NCBI RefSeq assembly: GCF_001886735.1
Contig: NZ_CP018076.1
Location: forward strand, 2,480,001-2,544,000
Origin: Sulfitobacter alexandrii
Lineage (GTDB): Bacteria > Pseudomonadota > Alphaproteobacteria > Rhodobacterales > Rhodobacteraceae
Direction: 5' to 3'
Length of the DNA: 64,000 nt
Shown here piece by piece: positions 24,974-37,072 of this stretch. Position numbers and translations under genes: made by a program. Position 1 is the stretch's first letter. Every line of letters starts with the position of its first letter. A model generated the notes under the pieces. It made no database searches. It worked only from the letters and a program-made list of their open reading frames with translations, and was not told where the DNA came from.

Positions 24974-25406
24974 GACGGAACAAGATACGGTCGAGTTCGA
25001 TTTCGTAATCCCTGCAAAACTGGTTGGCGTGGTAGATCGGCAGCCCTTCTCCCGGTGTCTCCACGCTCACGGAGACGGAGCGGGACGGCTGCACCGACAG
25101 GCTGCTTGCATCGGTCGTGAAAACAACGCCGACCCGCCCTGCCCCGGTCTGCGACCGCCCGCGCGGGGATTTCACGTAGAATCGGGTGGTGCGCGGCACA
25201 CCCAACCGGTTGATGGCGTAGTCGGCAGCGGCGCACCACATGCCGCGTGCCCCTTCGCCGTGGTCCTCGATCACCTCGAAGGACGTGGGGCTCAGGCCAT
25301 AGACCTTCAGGTGGTTGATCGCTTCGTAGGATTGCGATGCCGCGACGCTGGGGATGCCAGCGGCCAGGACGACCGCCGACAGGGCGGCAAAACTCGATGA
25401 TCGCAT
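24960..25406 (-). CDS. Secreted protein of unknown function, tandem paralogue 1
   Basis: 148 residues from ATG 25406. Signal peptide at residues about 1-23 (ends VAASQS). The mature domain has SPTSFEVIEDHG, MWCAAADYAINRLGVP, FYVKSPRGRSQTGAGR, VVFTTDA and FCRDYE, matching the downstream paralogue block by block; identity is concentrated at the cysteines and the VKSPRG turn. No enzyme or binding motif is recognised. The overlap with the second gene indicates a shared transcript. Confidence 0.75.
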   Translation of the reverse strand: MRSSSFAALSAVVLAAGIPSVAASQSYEAINHLKVYGLSPTSFEVIEDHGEGARGMWCAAADYAINRLGVPRTTRFYVKSPRGRSQTGAGRVGVVFTTDASSLSVQPSRSVSVSVETPGEGLPIYHANQFCRDYEIELDRILFRHGRY

Positions 25407-25495
25407 GTCGCGTCCTTTCCTTGGGGTTCGAGGAAAGATTTAAGCTGGACGACGCCCAAGTCCAATCACAGCCCCGTCACCGTCGGCACATGGAA

Positions 25496-25524
25496 AAGCC
25501 CGGTGGATGGGATCCACCGGGCTT
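25496..25524 (-). terminator. Intrinsic terminator after rpoD
   Basis: A perfect 13-base stem (25496-25508 with 25512-25524; core CCCGGTGGAT/ATCCACCGGG) with a three-base loop is followed on the minus strand by TTTTCC. It lies 29 bases beyond the rpoD stop. Confidence 0.85.
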
Positions 25525-25552
25525 GATGCCTTAGCGGCGTCGGTAACGCTGT

Positions 25553-27535
<1,983 letters not shown>

Positions 27536-27665
27536 AGAAAGTCCTCCAGCGCGTTGGCGCGAATCAGCGTGGGTGATTCGACTGGCACGAATCATGCGGG
27601 GTTTGCGGCGATTCTTAAACCCGTGGTCCTGCTTTTTCCTCAAGGGCCCGCCAAAAAGACACGGC

Positions 27666-29636
27666 TCAGTTTCGGCCCTTGGGTTTCTCATACGTAATGT
27701 TCTGCAGCAGCGCGTCCAACGCGCTGCGCTCGTCGCGGGAGATGCGCGCGCCATTGTCGCTCACCTCGTACTCCGCCTTGTCTTCCTGACCGGATCTCCG
27801 GGCTTGGTCGGCGCTGCGCACAGCCTCGCTCAGGCGCCATGTCAGACCTTCGTCCGCCGCCCCTGCCATGTCTTCCTCGGCTTCGGCGATCTCCTCGCTC
27901 AGTCCCCTTGCCGCCGCCAGCTTGGCCAGTTCCTCGGCCACTGTCATGGTGGCCATTTCGATGTCGCCCGGATTGCGGATGCACGGAGTGATGGCGACAT
28001 GGCGCTGCGAGGTCAGGTTTTCAAGAGCGTCCGGTCCCAGTGCGGCGGAAATCTTTTCGCGCAACACCCCGGCGCCCTCATGCGCGTGACGCAGGATCAG
28101 ATCGCGCATCACCGCGTGGTTGCGGTCGCGACAGGGCATCCCTTCCAGCCCGCTTTCGAATTCCGCCGCGATTTCCGGACAACCGGTGATGGCCGCCAAG
28201 ATCACCGCCTCCCGCAGGTGGTCCGTCACGGCCTGATCACCGCCCACCAGAACCGATGCCTTGGTGCTTGGAAGAGGCGCCATCGGCGCCTGCTGCCACT
28301 TGCCACCGGGGCGGAAGGCCGGTCGCGCACCGCCCCGCGGGGCGGGCTGGGGCCGGCGGAAGAGCTGCCAGCGAAGGTCCTTGATTTCCTGCCCGTAATG
28401 GCTGCGGATCGACGGGTCCTTGATCTGCATGATCTTCTCGCGCAGCGCCTTGTCCAGTGCCGCCTTGCGCTCCGGACTGTCGAACACCCGGCCTTCCGTC
28501 TCGCGCTGCCAGAGCAGGCGCACCATCGGCACCGCCTCGTCGATCAGCTTCTGGAACGCACCCGGCCCGGAGGCTTTCAGCAGATCGTCGGGGTCCTGCC
28601 CCTCCGGCATCATGGCAAAGCGCAGCGACCGCCCGGCCTCCAGCAGCGGCAGCGCCAGATCGATCAGGCGCAGCGCCGCGCGTTGGCCGGCGCTGTCCCC
28701 GTCGAGCGTGATGATCGGCTCGGGGTCGATGCGCCATAGCATCTGCAACTGGTTTTCGGTGATCGCGGTGCCCAGCGGCGCGACCGCCGCCTCGAATCCT
28801 GCCCGGTGCAAGGCAATGACGTCCATGTAGCCCTCGGCCACCAGCAAGGGCTGCCCCTTGCCTGCGGCCACCCGCGCCTCGCGCACGTTATAGAGGCTGC
28901 GGCCCTTGTCGAAGAGGGCGGTTTCGGGCGAGTTGAGGTACTTGGCATTGTCGTTCGGGTCCATCGCCCGCCCGCCGAAGGCGATCGCGCGGCCCTGCGC
29001 GTCGCGGATCGGGAACATGATGCGGCCGCGAAAGGTATCGTAGGGTTTGCCGCCCTTCGACGATGGCTTGGCCAGACCGGCATCGAGGATCATCTGGTCC
29101 GACACGCCCTTGCCCTTCAGCGCGTCCCAAAGCCCCTGCCACGCATCCGGGGCAAAGCCGATTTCCCAGTGATCGCGGCTCTTTTCGTCCAGCCCGCGAC
29201 GGTCGAGATACGCACGCGCCTCTGCCGCGGCCCCCGTCTGCAGCTGAAGCCGGAACCAGCGCACGGCCAGTTCCATCACCTCGGCAAGATCGTTGCGCTT
29301 GTCCGCCTTCTCGGCCGCCTTCGGGTCGCGGGCGGGCATCGTCATCCCCGCTTCCCCGGCGAGGATTTCGACCGCTTCCATGAAGCCGACGTTCTCCGTC
29401 TCCCGGACAAACGAGATCGCGTCGCCCTTGGCGTGACAGCCGAAGCAGTAGTAGAACCCCTTGCGGTCATCCACGTGAAAGCTGGCGGATTTTTCCTGAT
29501 GGAAGGGGCAAGGCGCCCACATGTCGCCCTTGCCCTGGTTCGACTTGCGCTGATCCCACGTGACCTTCCGGCCGACGACCTGTGACAGGCTCGCTCGGCT
29601 GCGCAATTCGTCCAGGAATCCGGGTGGCAGGCTCAT
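27666..29636 (-). CDS. dnaG: DNA primase
   Basis: 656 residues from ATG 29636. The CHC2 zinc-binding domain begins near residue 40 ([13 protein letters not shown], then [11 protein letters not shown]); the RNA polymerase core follows, with the TOPRIM motif [14 protein letters not shown] and a metal-site DGDSAG; the C-terminal third is the less conserved helicase-interaction domain. It makes RNA primers for replication. The gene precedes rpoD on the minus strand with a 130-base gap. Confidence 0.97.
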   Translation of the reverse strand: MSLPPGFLDELRSRASLSQVVGRKVTWDQRKSNQGKGDMWAPCPFHQEKSASFHVDDRKGFYYCFGCHAKGDAISFVRETENVGFMEAVEILAGEAGMTMPARDPKAAEKADKRNDLAEVMELAVRWFRLQLQTGAAAEARAYLDRRGLDEKSRDHWEIGFAPDAWQGLWDALKGKGVSDQMILDAGLAKPSSKGGKPYDTFRGRIMFPIRDAQGRAIAFGGRAMDPNDNAKYLNSPETALFDKGRSLYNVREARVAAGKGQPLLVAEGYMDVIALHRAGFEAAVAPLGTAITENQLQMLWRIDPEPIITLDGDSAGQRAALRLIDLALPLLEAGRSLRFAMMPEGQDPDDLLKASGPGAFQKLIDEAVPMVRLLWQRETEGRVFDSPERKAALDKALREKIMQIKDPSIRSHYGQEIKDLRWQLFRRPQPAPRGGARPAFRPGGKWQQAPMAPLPSTKASVLVGGDQAVTDHLREAVILAAITGCPEIAAEFESGLEGMPCRDRNHAVMRDLILRHAHEGAGVLREKISAALGPDALENLTSQRHVAITPCIRNPGDIEMATMTVAEELAKLAAARGLSEEIAEAEEDMAGAADEGLTWRLSEAVRSADQARRSGQEDKAEYEVSDNGARISRDERSALDALLQNITYEKPKGRN

Positions 29637-29731
29637 ACCCCATCCTAATCTCACCGCGCGGGATGGTCCAGCGGGAGCCACCGGGCCCGCGCCGGTCCCG
29701 ACCGGGCCGCAGAGGCTTGCAGCGCAGGCGC

Positions 29732-30031
29732 TCAGCGCGCCATGCACATCTCCTGCCAGGCCGCGGCGAGGTCCTGTGTCTTCACGTCGCGCATCTTCAT
29801 CTCGTAGACCCAGGGCGTGACGAGCGGAATCGCCGTGTTGTACCGCTCCGGCCAGCTCGCCTTGGCGGCCACATGGGCGGGCACCTTGCGTTCGCCGACC
29901 CGTTCCAGCCGCGCCTGCTGCACCGCCGCGACGACCGCGGCCTGATACCCGCAATCCATTTCCTTTTTGCTGGCCGCCGCCACCGGCCCGGCCAAAGCGG
30001 CAACCGCCGCAGACAATACCAGATACTTCAT
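29732..30031 (-). CDS. Small secreted protein, unknown
   Basis: 99 residues from ATG 30031 (start MKYLVLSAAVAALAGPVAAA, a clear signal peptide cleaved near residue 20). The mature part is about 79 residues with cysteines at MDCGYQ and EMCMAR, likely a disulfide. There is a tryptophan-containing YNTAIPLVTPWVYEMK block. No family recognised. Expression unit is unclear: it sits between soxG and dnaG on the same strand, 16 bases after soxG. Confidence 0.65.
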   Translation of the reverse strand: MKYLVLSAAVAALAGPVAAASKKEMDCGYQAAVVAAVQQARLERVGERKVPAHVAAKASWPERYNTAIPLVTPWVYEMKMRDVKTQDLAAAWQEMCMAR

Positions 30032-30047
30032 AGCCACATCACTCCAC

Positions 30048-30614
30048 TCAAGCTGTGCCGCGAACCCCGGCCCGCGCACGCACGGCTTCCATCGCGGTCT
30101 TGATATCATGAACCAATGTGGATGCCATCGACCTGAAGACAAGGATCATGAAACGGTCGTCGCCGGTCCGGGTGATGGACGCGGACATGTGGAAAAGCTG
30201 CGTGCGCAGGGTGTGATCGCGCGCGAAGCGGTCCGCCCGCAGGTCCACCGGCACAAGCCGTGCCAGCACATCGACCGCGGCGGCACCCTCCAACTGGACG
30301 ACGGCCCAACCGTCGGACTGGTCCACGACGGCGGCGTGTTCCGTCAACGTGGTATCCGGGACGGACCCCATCAGGAGGACCTGATCGCGCCCGAACCAGA
30401 TGCAGCGCGCGCCCGCGCCACCGGTGGCGCGCAGCGGGTCCGGCAAGGTCATGCCGTGCGCGCGTTCCAGCGCGGCACCCAAACCCGCCCGGTCGCCCAG
30501 CGGCGACAGCATGCTCAGCACACCCGGATCCAGTTCCGTCAGTTCCGCCGCGCCGATCCGGATCGGCAGCAGCCCGTCGCATGGCGACTTCGCCTTCAGT
30601 TCAGCCACGTACAC
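30048..30614 (-). CDS. soxG: Sarcosine oxidase subunit gamma
   Basis: 188 residues from GTG 30614, overlapping the soxA stop. The gamma subunit is the small, poorly conserved partner of heterotetrameric sarcosine oxidase; the family is recognised from the C-terminal DLRADRFARDHTLRTQLFH and DRFMILVFRSMA blocks. It completes the soxB-soxD-soxA-soxG operon on the minus strand. The start codon is weakly determined because another in-frame GTG lies six bases downstream. Confidence 0.9.
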   Translation of the reverse strand: MYVAELKAKSPCDGLLPIRIGAAELTELDPGVLSMLSPLGDRAGLGAALERAHGMTLPDPLRATGGAGARCIWFGRDQVLLMGSVPDTTLTEHAAVVDQSDGWAVVQLEGAAAVDVLARLVPVDLRADRFARDHTLRTQLFHMSASITRTGDDRFMILVFRSMASTLVHDIKTAMEAVRARAGVRGTA

Positions 30615-33534
30615 GCTCCCCTTCGCGGTCCAGGAATACCGGATGACAGATTTCCACGTCCGCTTCCAAACCGCGCAAGTGGTCGACCATGCGGATCACC
30701 TCCCCCTCGCGGGCCATGCCCCGCTTGACGAAGCCCAGGCCGATCATGTGCCCCAGATCGGGCGAGAACGCCACCGAGGTCACGTAACCCTGGTCGTTCT
30801 CGCGCACCGCCTCCGCGCCGGCATCGAACAGGTGCGCCCCGGCGCTGATCTGTTTCACCGCGCCGACCGGCTTCAGCCCCACCAGTTGCTCGCGGGTGCC
30901 GTCCGCCAATCCCGGACGCGCAGCCATCGTCTTGCCGATGCAGTCCTTCTTGGCCGAGATCATGCGGCCCATCCCAATGTCGAAAGCGGTCGTGCGGCCG
31001 TGAATCTCGGAATGGGTGATAAAGCCCTTCTCGATGCGCAGCACGTTCAGCGCCTCCATGCCGTAGGCGCCGCCGCCCAGCGCCTCCGCCCGCTCGACCA
31101 GCAGGTCGAACAGGCTGGCCCCGTAGCGTGCGGGCACCGCCACCTCGTAGGCGTGCTCACCGGAAAAGGAGATCCGGAACAGCCGTCCGGCCACGCCGCA
31201 CACCTCGACCGGGCCACAAGCCATGAAGGGCCAGCTGTCGCCGTCGATCTCTTCGCCGAGGATGCCATTCAGCAACGCGCGCGATTTCGGACCGGCCACG
31301 GCGAACTGCGCCCACTGCTCGGTGACCGAGGTGCAGGAAACCCGCCATTCGGGGTGCAGGCACTGGGTCACGAAATCCAGATGCCGCATCACCTGTCCGG
31401 CTGCGGCGGTGGTGGTTGTCATCACGAAATGCCGCTCCCCCAGCCGCGCCGTGGTGCCATCGTCCATCACGTGTCCGTCTTCGCGCAACATCAGACCATA
31501 GCGCACGCGCCCGACACCGAGCGTGGAAAAGGTATTCGCATAGACAAAGTCCAGCAGCGCCGCCGCGTCCGGCCCCTGGATGTCGATCTTCCCCAGCGTG
31601 GACACATCGCAGACCCCGACCGCCTCGCGCACGTGGCGCACCTCCCGGTCGCAGGATTGCCGCCAGGTCGTCTCTCCCGCGCGGGGGAAATAGCTGGGGC
31701 GGTACCAAAGACCCGCTTCGATCATCGGCGCCCCCATCTTCACCGATGCCGCGTGCGAGGTCGTGAAGCGTTGCGGCGCAAACCCCTTGCCCTGCGCGCC
31801 CGCGCCCATGGCCGCGACGGAGACCGGCACGAAGGGCGGGCGGAACGTGGTTGTGCCCGTCTCGGGGATGCCCCGTCCGGTCGCGTCCGCCAGGATCGCA
31901 AGCGCCGCCACGTTGGAATTCTTGCCCTGATCGGTCGCCATGCCCTGGGTCGTGTAGCGCTTCATGTGTTCGACCGATCGGAAGTTCTCGGTGGCCGCCT
32001 GCTTCACGTCCTTGACCGACACGTCGTTCTGGAAATCCAGCCAGGCCCGCCCCTTGCCCGGCACCACCCAAAGCGGCTCCAGCGCATAGGCGCCGTCGTC
32101 CGCGCGGGGCAGGTCCACCGCGCCGGCCGTCCGGCCCAGCGCATCCAACGCGTCCCTCGCTGCCGCCACGCCGGCGCTCAGGCACCCGGCGGTCGAAAAG
32201 ACGCCGTTGCAGGCTCCGGCCACCGTCATGCCCGGCACCGCGCCGGGGGTCGGGACGAAGGCCTGGATTTCCGCGTTCCAGGTCGGGCGTCCGTTCAGAT
32301 GGCAGGTGAGGTGGACGGTCGGGTTCCATCCGCCGGACACCGCGAGGCAGTCGGTCTGGATCGCCTTTTCACCCTGCGCGGTCCGCACCGTGATCGAGTC
32401 GAGCTCCTTGCGACCTGCCGCATTGCATACGACTGCGCCGGTATGGACCGGGAAATCGGCCCCCTCCACCGTCACGTCGGGCCGGCTGTCGATCAGCGCC
32501 GCCACATGGACGCCCGCCGCCACCAGATCGCGGGCGGTGCGGTGTGCATCGTCGTTGTTGCCGAAGACCGTCACATGCTTGCCGGGGCTGACGCCCCAGC
32601 GGTTCAGATAGGCGCGCACCGAGCCGGCCGTCATGATACCGGGCCGATCGTTGTTGCGGAAGGCAACGGGCCGTTCGATCGCGCCGGCGGCCAGGATGCT
32701 GCGCTGGGCATGGATGCGCCAGAAGGTCTCGAGCGGCAGGTCACCGACACGCGGCGCGTGGTGGTTCACCCGCTCCAGCGCGCCATACATCCCGCCGTCG
32801 TAAACGCCGGTGACCGTCGTCCGGGGCATCAGGCGCACGTTGGGCATGTCCGCCAGCTCCGCCACCACGGCAGCGGCCCAGGCATGCCCCGGCTGGTGAC
32901 CGACCGCGCCGGTTTCGGCATTCAGCCGCCCGCCCATGCGCGAATCCTCGTCGGCCAGTATCACGTCGGCCCCGGCCCGCGCAGCCGTCAGGGCCGCCAT
33001 CAGGCCCGTCGGCCCCGCCCCGATCACCAGCAGGTCGCAGAAGGCAAAGGCGCGTTCGTACCTGTCCGGGTTGTTGTGACCGCTGAGCGCGCCCAGCCCC
33101 GCCGCCCGCCGGATCAACGGCTCATAGACGGCTTCCCAGAACTTGCGGGGCCACATGAAAGTCTTGTAATAGAAGCCCGCCCCGAGGAAGGGCGCCGCGA
33201 GATCATTGACCGCCATCACGTCCAGACCGAGCGAGGGCCAGGCGTTCTGGCTGCGGACCTCCAGCCCCTCGTAAAGCTCCTGCACGGTGGCGCGCACGTT
33301 CGGTTCCGCCGCAGCGCCCCGCCCCACGGTAACAAGCGCGTTCGGTTCCTCGGACCCGGCGGTCAGCACGCCGCGCGGGCGGTGGTACTTGAACGACCGG
33401 CCCATCAGCTTCTGCCCGTTCGCCAACAGCGCGGATGCGACCGTATCGCCTGCGAACCCCCCGTAGGTCGCCCCGTCGAAACGGAAGCTGACCGGCCTGC
33501 CCCGGTCGACGAGCCCCTTCCCCGCGATCCTCAT
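30601..33534 (-). CDS. soxA: Sarcosine oxidase subunit alpha
   Basis: 977 residues from ATG 33534, overlapping soxD by ATGA. N-terminal 2Fe-2S-like and NAD-binding region (GPTGLMAALTAARAGADVIL with preceding GAG), then an aminomethyltransferase (GCV T)-like C-terminal half that binds tetrahydrofolate. In the tetramer the alpha subunit holds NAD and folate sites and, with beta, oxidises sarcosine to glycine, giving methylene-tetrahydrofolate and H2O2. Length and the block MGRMISAKKDCIGK agree with the family. Confidence 0.95.
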   Translation of the reverse strand: MRIAGKGLVDRGRPVSFRFDGATYGGFAGDTVASALLANGQKLMGRSFKYHRPRGVLTAGSEEPNALVTVGRGAAAEPNVRATVQELYEGLEVRSQNAWPSLGLDVMAVNDLAAPFLGAGFYYKTFMWPRKFWEAVYEPLIRRAAGLGALSGHNNPDRYERAFAFCDLLVIGAGPTGLMAALTAARAGADVILADEDSRMGGRLNAETGAVGHQPGHAWAAAVVAELADMPNVRLMPRTTVTGVYDGGMYGALERVNHHAPRVGDLPLETFWRIHAQRSILAAGAIERPVAFRNNDRPGIMTAGSVRAYLNRWGVSPGKHVTVFGNNDDAHRTARDLVAAGVHVAALIDSRPDVTVEGADFPVHTGAVVCNAAGRKELDSITVRTAQGEKAIQTDCLAVSGGWNPTVHLTCHLNGRPTWNAEIQAFVPTPGAVPGMTVAGACNGVFSTAGCLSAGVAAARDALDALGRTAGAVDLPRADDGAYALEPLWVVPGKGRAWLDFQNDVSVKDVKQAATENFRSVEHMKRYTTQGMATDQGKNSNVAALAILADATGRGIPETGTTTFRPPFVPVSVAAMGAGAQGKGFAPQRFTTSHAASVKMGAPMIEAGLWYRPSYFPRAGETTWRQSCDREVRHVREAVGVCDVSTLGKIDIQGPDAAALLDFVYANTFSTLGVGRVRYGLMLREDGHVMDDGTTARLGERHFVMTTTTAAAGQVMRHLDFVTQCLHPEWRVSCTSVTEQWAQFAVAGPKSRALLNGILGEEIDGDSWPFMACGPVEVCGVAGRLFRISFSGEHAYEVAVPARYGASLFDLLVERAEALGGGAYGMEALNVLRIEKGFITHSEIHGRTTAFDIGMGRMISAKKDCIGKTMAARPGLADGTREQLVGLKPVGAVKQISAGAHLFDAGAEAVRENDQGYVTSVAFSPDLGHMIGLGFVKRGMAREGEVIRMVDHLRGLEADVEICHPVFLDREGERVRG

Positions 33535-33797
33535 GCCGTCGCCTTTCCCGCGGCTAGGGTCACGTCGGAAATCGCGTGGCTCACCGTGTCGCGCGTCACC
33601 TCCAGCCAGGCCGAACAGCCCGCCTCGTGATGCCACAACTCGCGTGTGGGCCCCGCCGGGTTGTCGCGCAGGTGCACGTAGTCGTCCCAGGCCGCCTCCC
33701 CCGCATCCGGCGCAGGCCGCGTCAGCGCAACCGCATCGCCCTGGTAGTAGAACTCTCGCCGGTCCCGCGACCCGCACAACGGACAGTCGATCCTCAT
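33531..33797 (-). CDS. soxD: Sarcosine oxidase subunit delta
   Basis: 88 residues from ATG 33797. A zinc-ribbon-like start MRIDCPLCGSRD and the block ELWHHEAGCSAWLEVTRDT are typical of the delta subunit, which binds zinc and helps assemble the complex. It overlaps the soxA start by four bases and follows soxB after 93 bases. Confidence 0.94.
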   Translation of the reverse strand: MRIDCPLCGSRDRREFYYQGDAVALTRPAPDAGEAAWDDYVHLRDNPAGPTRELWHHEAGCSAWLEVTRDTVSHAISDVTLAAGKATA

Positions 33798-33890
33798 GCC
33801 ATCATCTCCGACAGGGTGCCGTCGCCCCGTTTCATTGTTCCAAAAATACACGTCGCGACATGAACCATCCGCGCGGCGCCGCCGGGGTGT

Positions 33891-35144
33891 CTAGTGAAGG
33901 TTGTGCTGCGCACCGGTGCCCTCCTCGTCCATCAGGCCGCGCCCGGTGCGGAACCGGTCCAGCCGGAACTTTGCCGCCGGTGCGTGGTGGTTGCCGGTCG
34001 CCATCAGGTGGGCAAAGGAATAGCCCGACCCCGGCACCGCCTTGAACCCGCCGTAGCACCAGCCGCAATCGATGAAGAGCCCCTCGGTATCGGTCTTGTC
34101 GATGATGGGAGAGCCGTCGGGCGTCATGTCCATGATCCCGCCCCAGGAGCGCAGCACCTTGGCCTTGCCGATCATGGGCATCAGGGTCATGCCCGCCTCC
34201 ATCACGTGTTCCATCATCGGCATGTTGCCGCGCGCGGCGTAGGAGGCGTAGAAATCCAGATCGCCGCCAAAGACCAGCCCGCCCTTGTCCGACTGGCTGA
34301 TGTAGAAGTGCCCCATGCCGAAGCTGACCACGTGGTCGATGCAGGGTTTCAGCCCCTCGGTGACGAAGGCCTGCAGGATGTGGCTCTCGATCGGCAGGCG
34401 CATGCCGGCCATCGCAGCCACCTGCCCCGAGCGTCCGGCGACCACGATGCCGACCTTCTTGGCGCGGATCGGGCCGCGCGTGGTCTGCACGCCGCGCACG
34501 CGCCCGTTCTCGATGTCGATGCCGGTGACCTCGCACTGCTGGATCAGGTCCACGCCCCGCTGGTCCGCCCCGCGCGCATAGCCCCAGGCCACCGCGTCAT
34601 GCCGCGCCGTGCCGCCGCGCGGATGCAGCAGCCCGCCGTAGATCGGAAAGCGGACGTTGTCGAAGTCGAGGTACGGCAGGTACTTGCGCACGCCCTCGCG
34701 GTCCAGCAGCACCGCGTCGTCGCCCTGGTTGATCATGGCGTTGCCGCGCCGGGCAAAGGCGTCGCGCTGCCCGTCGGAGTGAAACAGGTTGATGAGCCCG
34801 CGCTGCGAATGCATCGCGTTGTAGTTCAGGTCCTCCTCCATCCCCTCCCAGAGCTTGAGCGAATGGGAATAGAACTCGGAATTGCCAGGCAGGAAGTAGT
34901 TGGCGCGCACGATGGTCGTGTTGCGGCCCACGTTGCCGCCGCCGAGGTAGCCCTTCTCGAGCACCGCGACATTGGTGATGCCGTGGTTCTTGGCGAGGTA
35001 ATACGCTGTCGACAAGCCGTGGCCGCCGCCCCCGATGATGACGACGTCGTATTCCGCCTTTGGTTCGGGATCACGCCAGTGCGGTTTCCAACCCGTGTTG
35101 CCGGTAAGCCCCTCGCGCAGCACGCGACATCCTGAAAACCGCAT
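33891..35144 (-). CDS. soxB: Sarcosine oxidase subunit beta
   Basis: 417 residues from ATG 35144, preceded by GGGGAG. The FAD-binding fold starts at YDVVIIGGGGHGLSTAYYLA with the GxGxxG motif; later blocks AEYDVVIIG, GLFIDCGWCYGGFKAVPGSG and SFAHLMATG are diagnostic for the beta subunit, which carries the covalent FMN and the sarcosine-oxidising FAD site. It is the first gene of soxBDAG. Confidence 0.96.
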   Translation of the reverse strand: MRFSGCRVLREGLTGNTGWKPHWRDPEPKAEYDVVIIGGGGHGLSTAYYLAKNHGITNVAVLEKGYLGGGNVGRNTTIVRANYFLPGNSEFYSHSLKLWEGMEEDLNYNAMHSQRGLINLFHSDGQRDAFARRGNAMINQGDDAVLLDREGVRKYLPYLDFDNVRFPIYGGLLHPRGGTARHDAVAWGYARGADQRGVDLIQQCEVTGIDIENGRVRGVQTTRGPIRAKKVGIVVAGRSGQVAAMAGMRLPIESHILQAFVTEGLKPCIDHVVSFGMGHFYISQSDKGGLVFGGDLDFYASYAARGNMPMMEHVMEAGMTLMPMIGKAKVLRSWGGIMDMTPDGSPIIDKTDTEGLFIDCGWCYGGFKAVPGSGYSFAHLMATGNHHAPAAKFRLDRFRTGRGLMDEEGTGAQHNLH

Positions 35145-35280
35145 CTGAACTCCCCTTGGCCTGGCCCCGGAGTGAACCAAGTCCAACGCCTAGGTGCAAT
35201 GCCTGCCCTTCCGATGCGCCGCCCTTTTCGACACAAACTGTTCCCCCGGCGACGCCCCTGACGCGAAGGCGGAAACGCGA

Positions 35281-35303
35281 AAGGCGGCCACGGGGGCCGC
35301 CTT
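35281..35303 (-). terminator. Hairpin after the small minus-strand gene
   Basis: AAGGCGGCC (35281-35289) pairs with GGCCGCCTT (35295-35303). On the minus strand it follows the stop at 35330 and is trailed by TTTCGCGTTTCC, so it can end transcription of that gene ahead of soxB. Confidence 0.6.
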
Positions 35304-35329
35304 GGGTTGTCTTGAGGCCGGATTGTCGC

Positions 35330-35503
35330 TCAGCGCCGTTCGGTCGAGGCTTCCGTGCGGGCGACCGGGACGCTTTCGGCCGGTGTGCTAAGCTTTCCGA
35401 CCTGCCGGCGCAGGAATTCCTGCTGATCGACGCGGATATTGCGCTGGATCTGCCGGCTGTCCGGTCGTGTCTTGGTACCGAAGTCATGATGCTGTCGGGT
35501 CAT
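35330..35503 (-). CDS. Small basic protein, 57 residues, unknown
   Basis: Open frame from ATG 35503 (GGAGCAGACG before it) to 35330. It is strongly charged (RQHHDFGTKTRPDSRQIQRN) and contains the helical DQQEFLRRQVGKL. No signal peptide, motif or family recognised. A hairpin follows the stop, supporting a real transcription unit. It might be a DNA- or RNA-associated small protein, but nothing shows this. Confidence 0.5.
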   Translation of the reverse strand: MTRQHHDFGTKTRPDSRQIQRNIRVDQQEFLRRQVGKLSTPAESVPVARTEASTERR

Positions 35504-35641
35504 CGTCTGCTCCGTTCTCTGGGGATGGCGCGACCGGGACAACCCCGGCCGCTGCCTTCGTATCCTCAACTCTGGCGGGAGCCTGCGGTTCCCCGGTTCG
35601 GAGCGTAATCAGGCGCTTTCGGCGGAATGCCGCGCGCCGTG

Positions 35642-37072
35642 TCAGATCCCCTTGGCCCGGTAGCTGGCGGCGACCTTGCCGATGGCCGAAATATACGCCG
35701 CGGTCCGCAGGTCATCGACGTCGTCGCGGCTGTGCCAGATCTCGGCCATCGCCTGGTAGGCGGTCTGCATCGTATCGTCGAGACCCGAGCGCACCAGCTC
35801 CAGTTCGCCTGCCCCGCGAAGGTACTTCTCCTTGAAGTTGGGGCTCAGCTGCCAGCCGATTCCTGTGTCGGCACTCAGCCGTTCCAGTTCGTCCACGACC
35901 AGTTGGTGCCGCGCCTCTTCCTGCCGGCGCTGCATCCGGCCGAACCGGATATGGCTCAGGTTCTTGACCCATTCGAAGTAGGACACGGTGACGCCGCCCG
36001 CGTTGGCATACATGTCGGGAATGATGACCACGCCCTTCTCGCGCAGGATTTCGTCCGCCCCGGCGGTCACGGGGCCGTTCGCGGCCTCGACGATCAGCGG
36101 CGCCTTGATCCTGTGGGCATTCGACAGGTTGATCACCCCTTCAAGCGCCGCGGGGATCAGGATATCGCATTCCGCCTCGAGCAGCTTGGCGCCATCGGTC
36201 TCGAGCGGCGCGTCGGGATAGCCCTTTACCGTGCCATGCTTGGAAATCCACCGATGGACCTCTTCCACGTCCAGCCCCTTGTCGTCGAACAACGCGCCGT
36301 CGCGTTCGATGATCGCGGTGACGAGGCAGCCGTCCTCGTCGCTCAGAAACTTGGCCGCATGATACCCAACGTTGCCAAGACCCTGGATGACGACCCTCTT
36401 GCCGTCGAGTTCCCCGGTCAGCCCCGCGCGCTCCATGCCCTTGGGGTCCCGGAAGAAGGCGTGAAGCGCGTATTGCACCCCGCGTCCCGTCGCCTCCGTC
36501 CGGCCCTGGATCCCCCCCGCGTGGGTCGGTTTGCCGGTGACACAGGCGACACCGTTGATGTCGGTGGTGTTCATGCGCTTGTACTGGTCCGCGATCCAGG
36601 CCATCTCGCGTTCTCCCGTACCCATGTCGGGCGCGGGCACGTTCTGCGCGGGGTTGATCATGTCGCGCTTGATCAGCTCGTAGGCGAACCGCCGGGTGAT
36701 GAGCTCCAGCTCGTGTTCGTCGTATTCGCGCGGGTCGATGCACAGCCCCCCCTTCGACCCGCCGAACGGCGCTTCGACGAGGGCGCACTTGTAGGTCATC
36801 AGCGCTGCCAGCGCCTCGACCTCGTCCTGGTTCACCCCCAGCGAGTAGCGGATGCCGCCCTTGACCGGCTCCATGTGTTCGGAGTGGACGGACCGGTAGC
36901 CGGTGAAGGTGTGGATCGTTCCCCGCAGCCGGACCCCGAACCTGACCGTGTACGTGGCGTTGCAGACCCTGATCTTTTCCTCCAGCCCCGGAGAAAGGTC
37001 CATCAGCGCCACGGCGCGGTTGTACATCATGTCGACGCTCTCGCGGAAACTCGGCTCATTGGATGGGGTCAT
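35642..37072 (-). CDS. Glutamate dehydrogenase (Glu/Leu/Phe/Val dehydrogenase family)
   Basis: 476 residues from ATG 37072. The dimerisation domain has VKGGIRYSLGV and FGGSKGGL with the catalytic lysine, and PAPDMGTGEREMAWI; the NAD(P) domain has VVIQGLGNVGYHAA. It interconverts glutamate with 2-oxoglutarate and ammonium. The gene stands alone, with the 344-base intergenic stretch 37073-37416 upstream, divergent from the Tad genes. Confidence 0.94.
   Translation of the reverse strand: MTPSNEPSFRESVDMMYNRAVALMDLSPGLEEKIRVCNATYTVRFGVRLRGTIHTFTGYRSVHSEHMEPVKGGIRYSLGVNQDEVEALAALMTYKCALVEAPFGGSKGGLCIDPREYDEHELELITRRFAYELIKRDMINPAQNVPAPDMGTGEREMAWIADQYKRMNTTDINGVACVTGKPTHAGGIQGRTEATGRGVQYALHAFFRDPKGMERAGLTGELDGKRVVIQGLGNVGYHAAKFLSDEDGCLVTAIIERDGALFDDKGLDVEEVHRWISKHGTVKGYPDAPLETDGAKLLEAECDILIPAALEGVINLSNAHRIKAPLIVEAANGPVTAGADEILREKGVVIIPDMYANAGGVTVSYFEWVKNLSHIRFGRMQRRQEEARHQLVVDELERLSADTGIGWQLSPNFKEKYLRGAGELELVRSGLDDTMQTAYQAMAEIWHSRDDVDDLRTAAYISAIGKVAASYRAKGI

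Noticed and set aside
30400..33630. A very long plus-strand open frame (about 1,076 codons) opposite soxA and soxG
   Set aside because: It is the antisense of recognisable sarcosine oxidase subunits; its sequence is low-complexity (His/Arg/Gly-rich), has no domain, and reflects G+C bias in codon position three.
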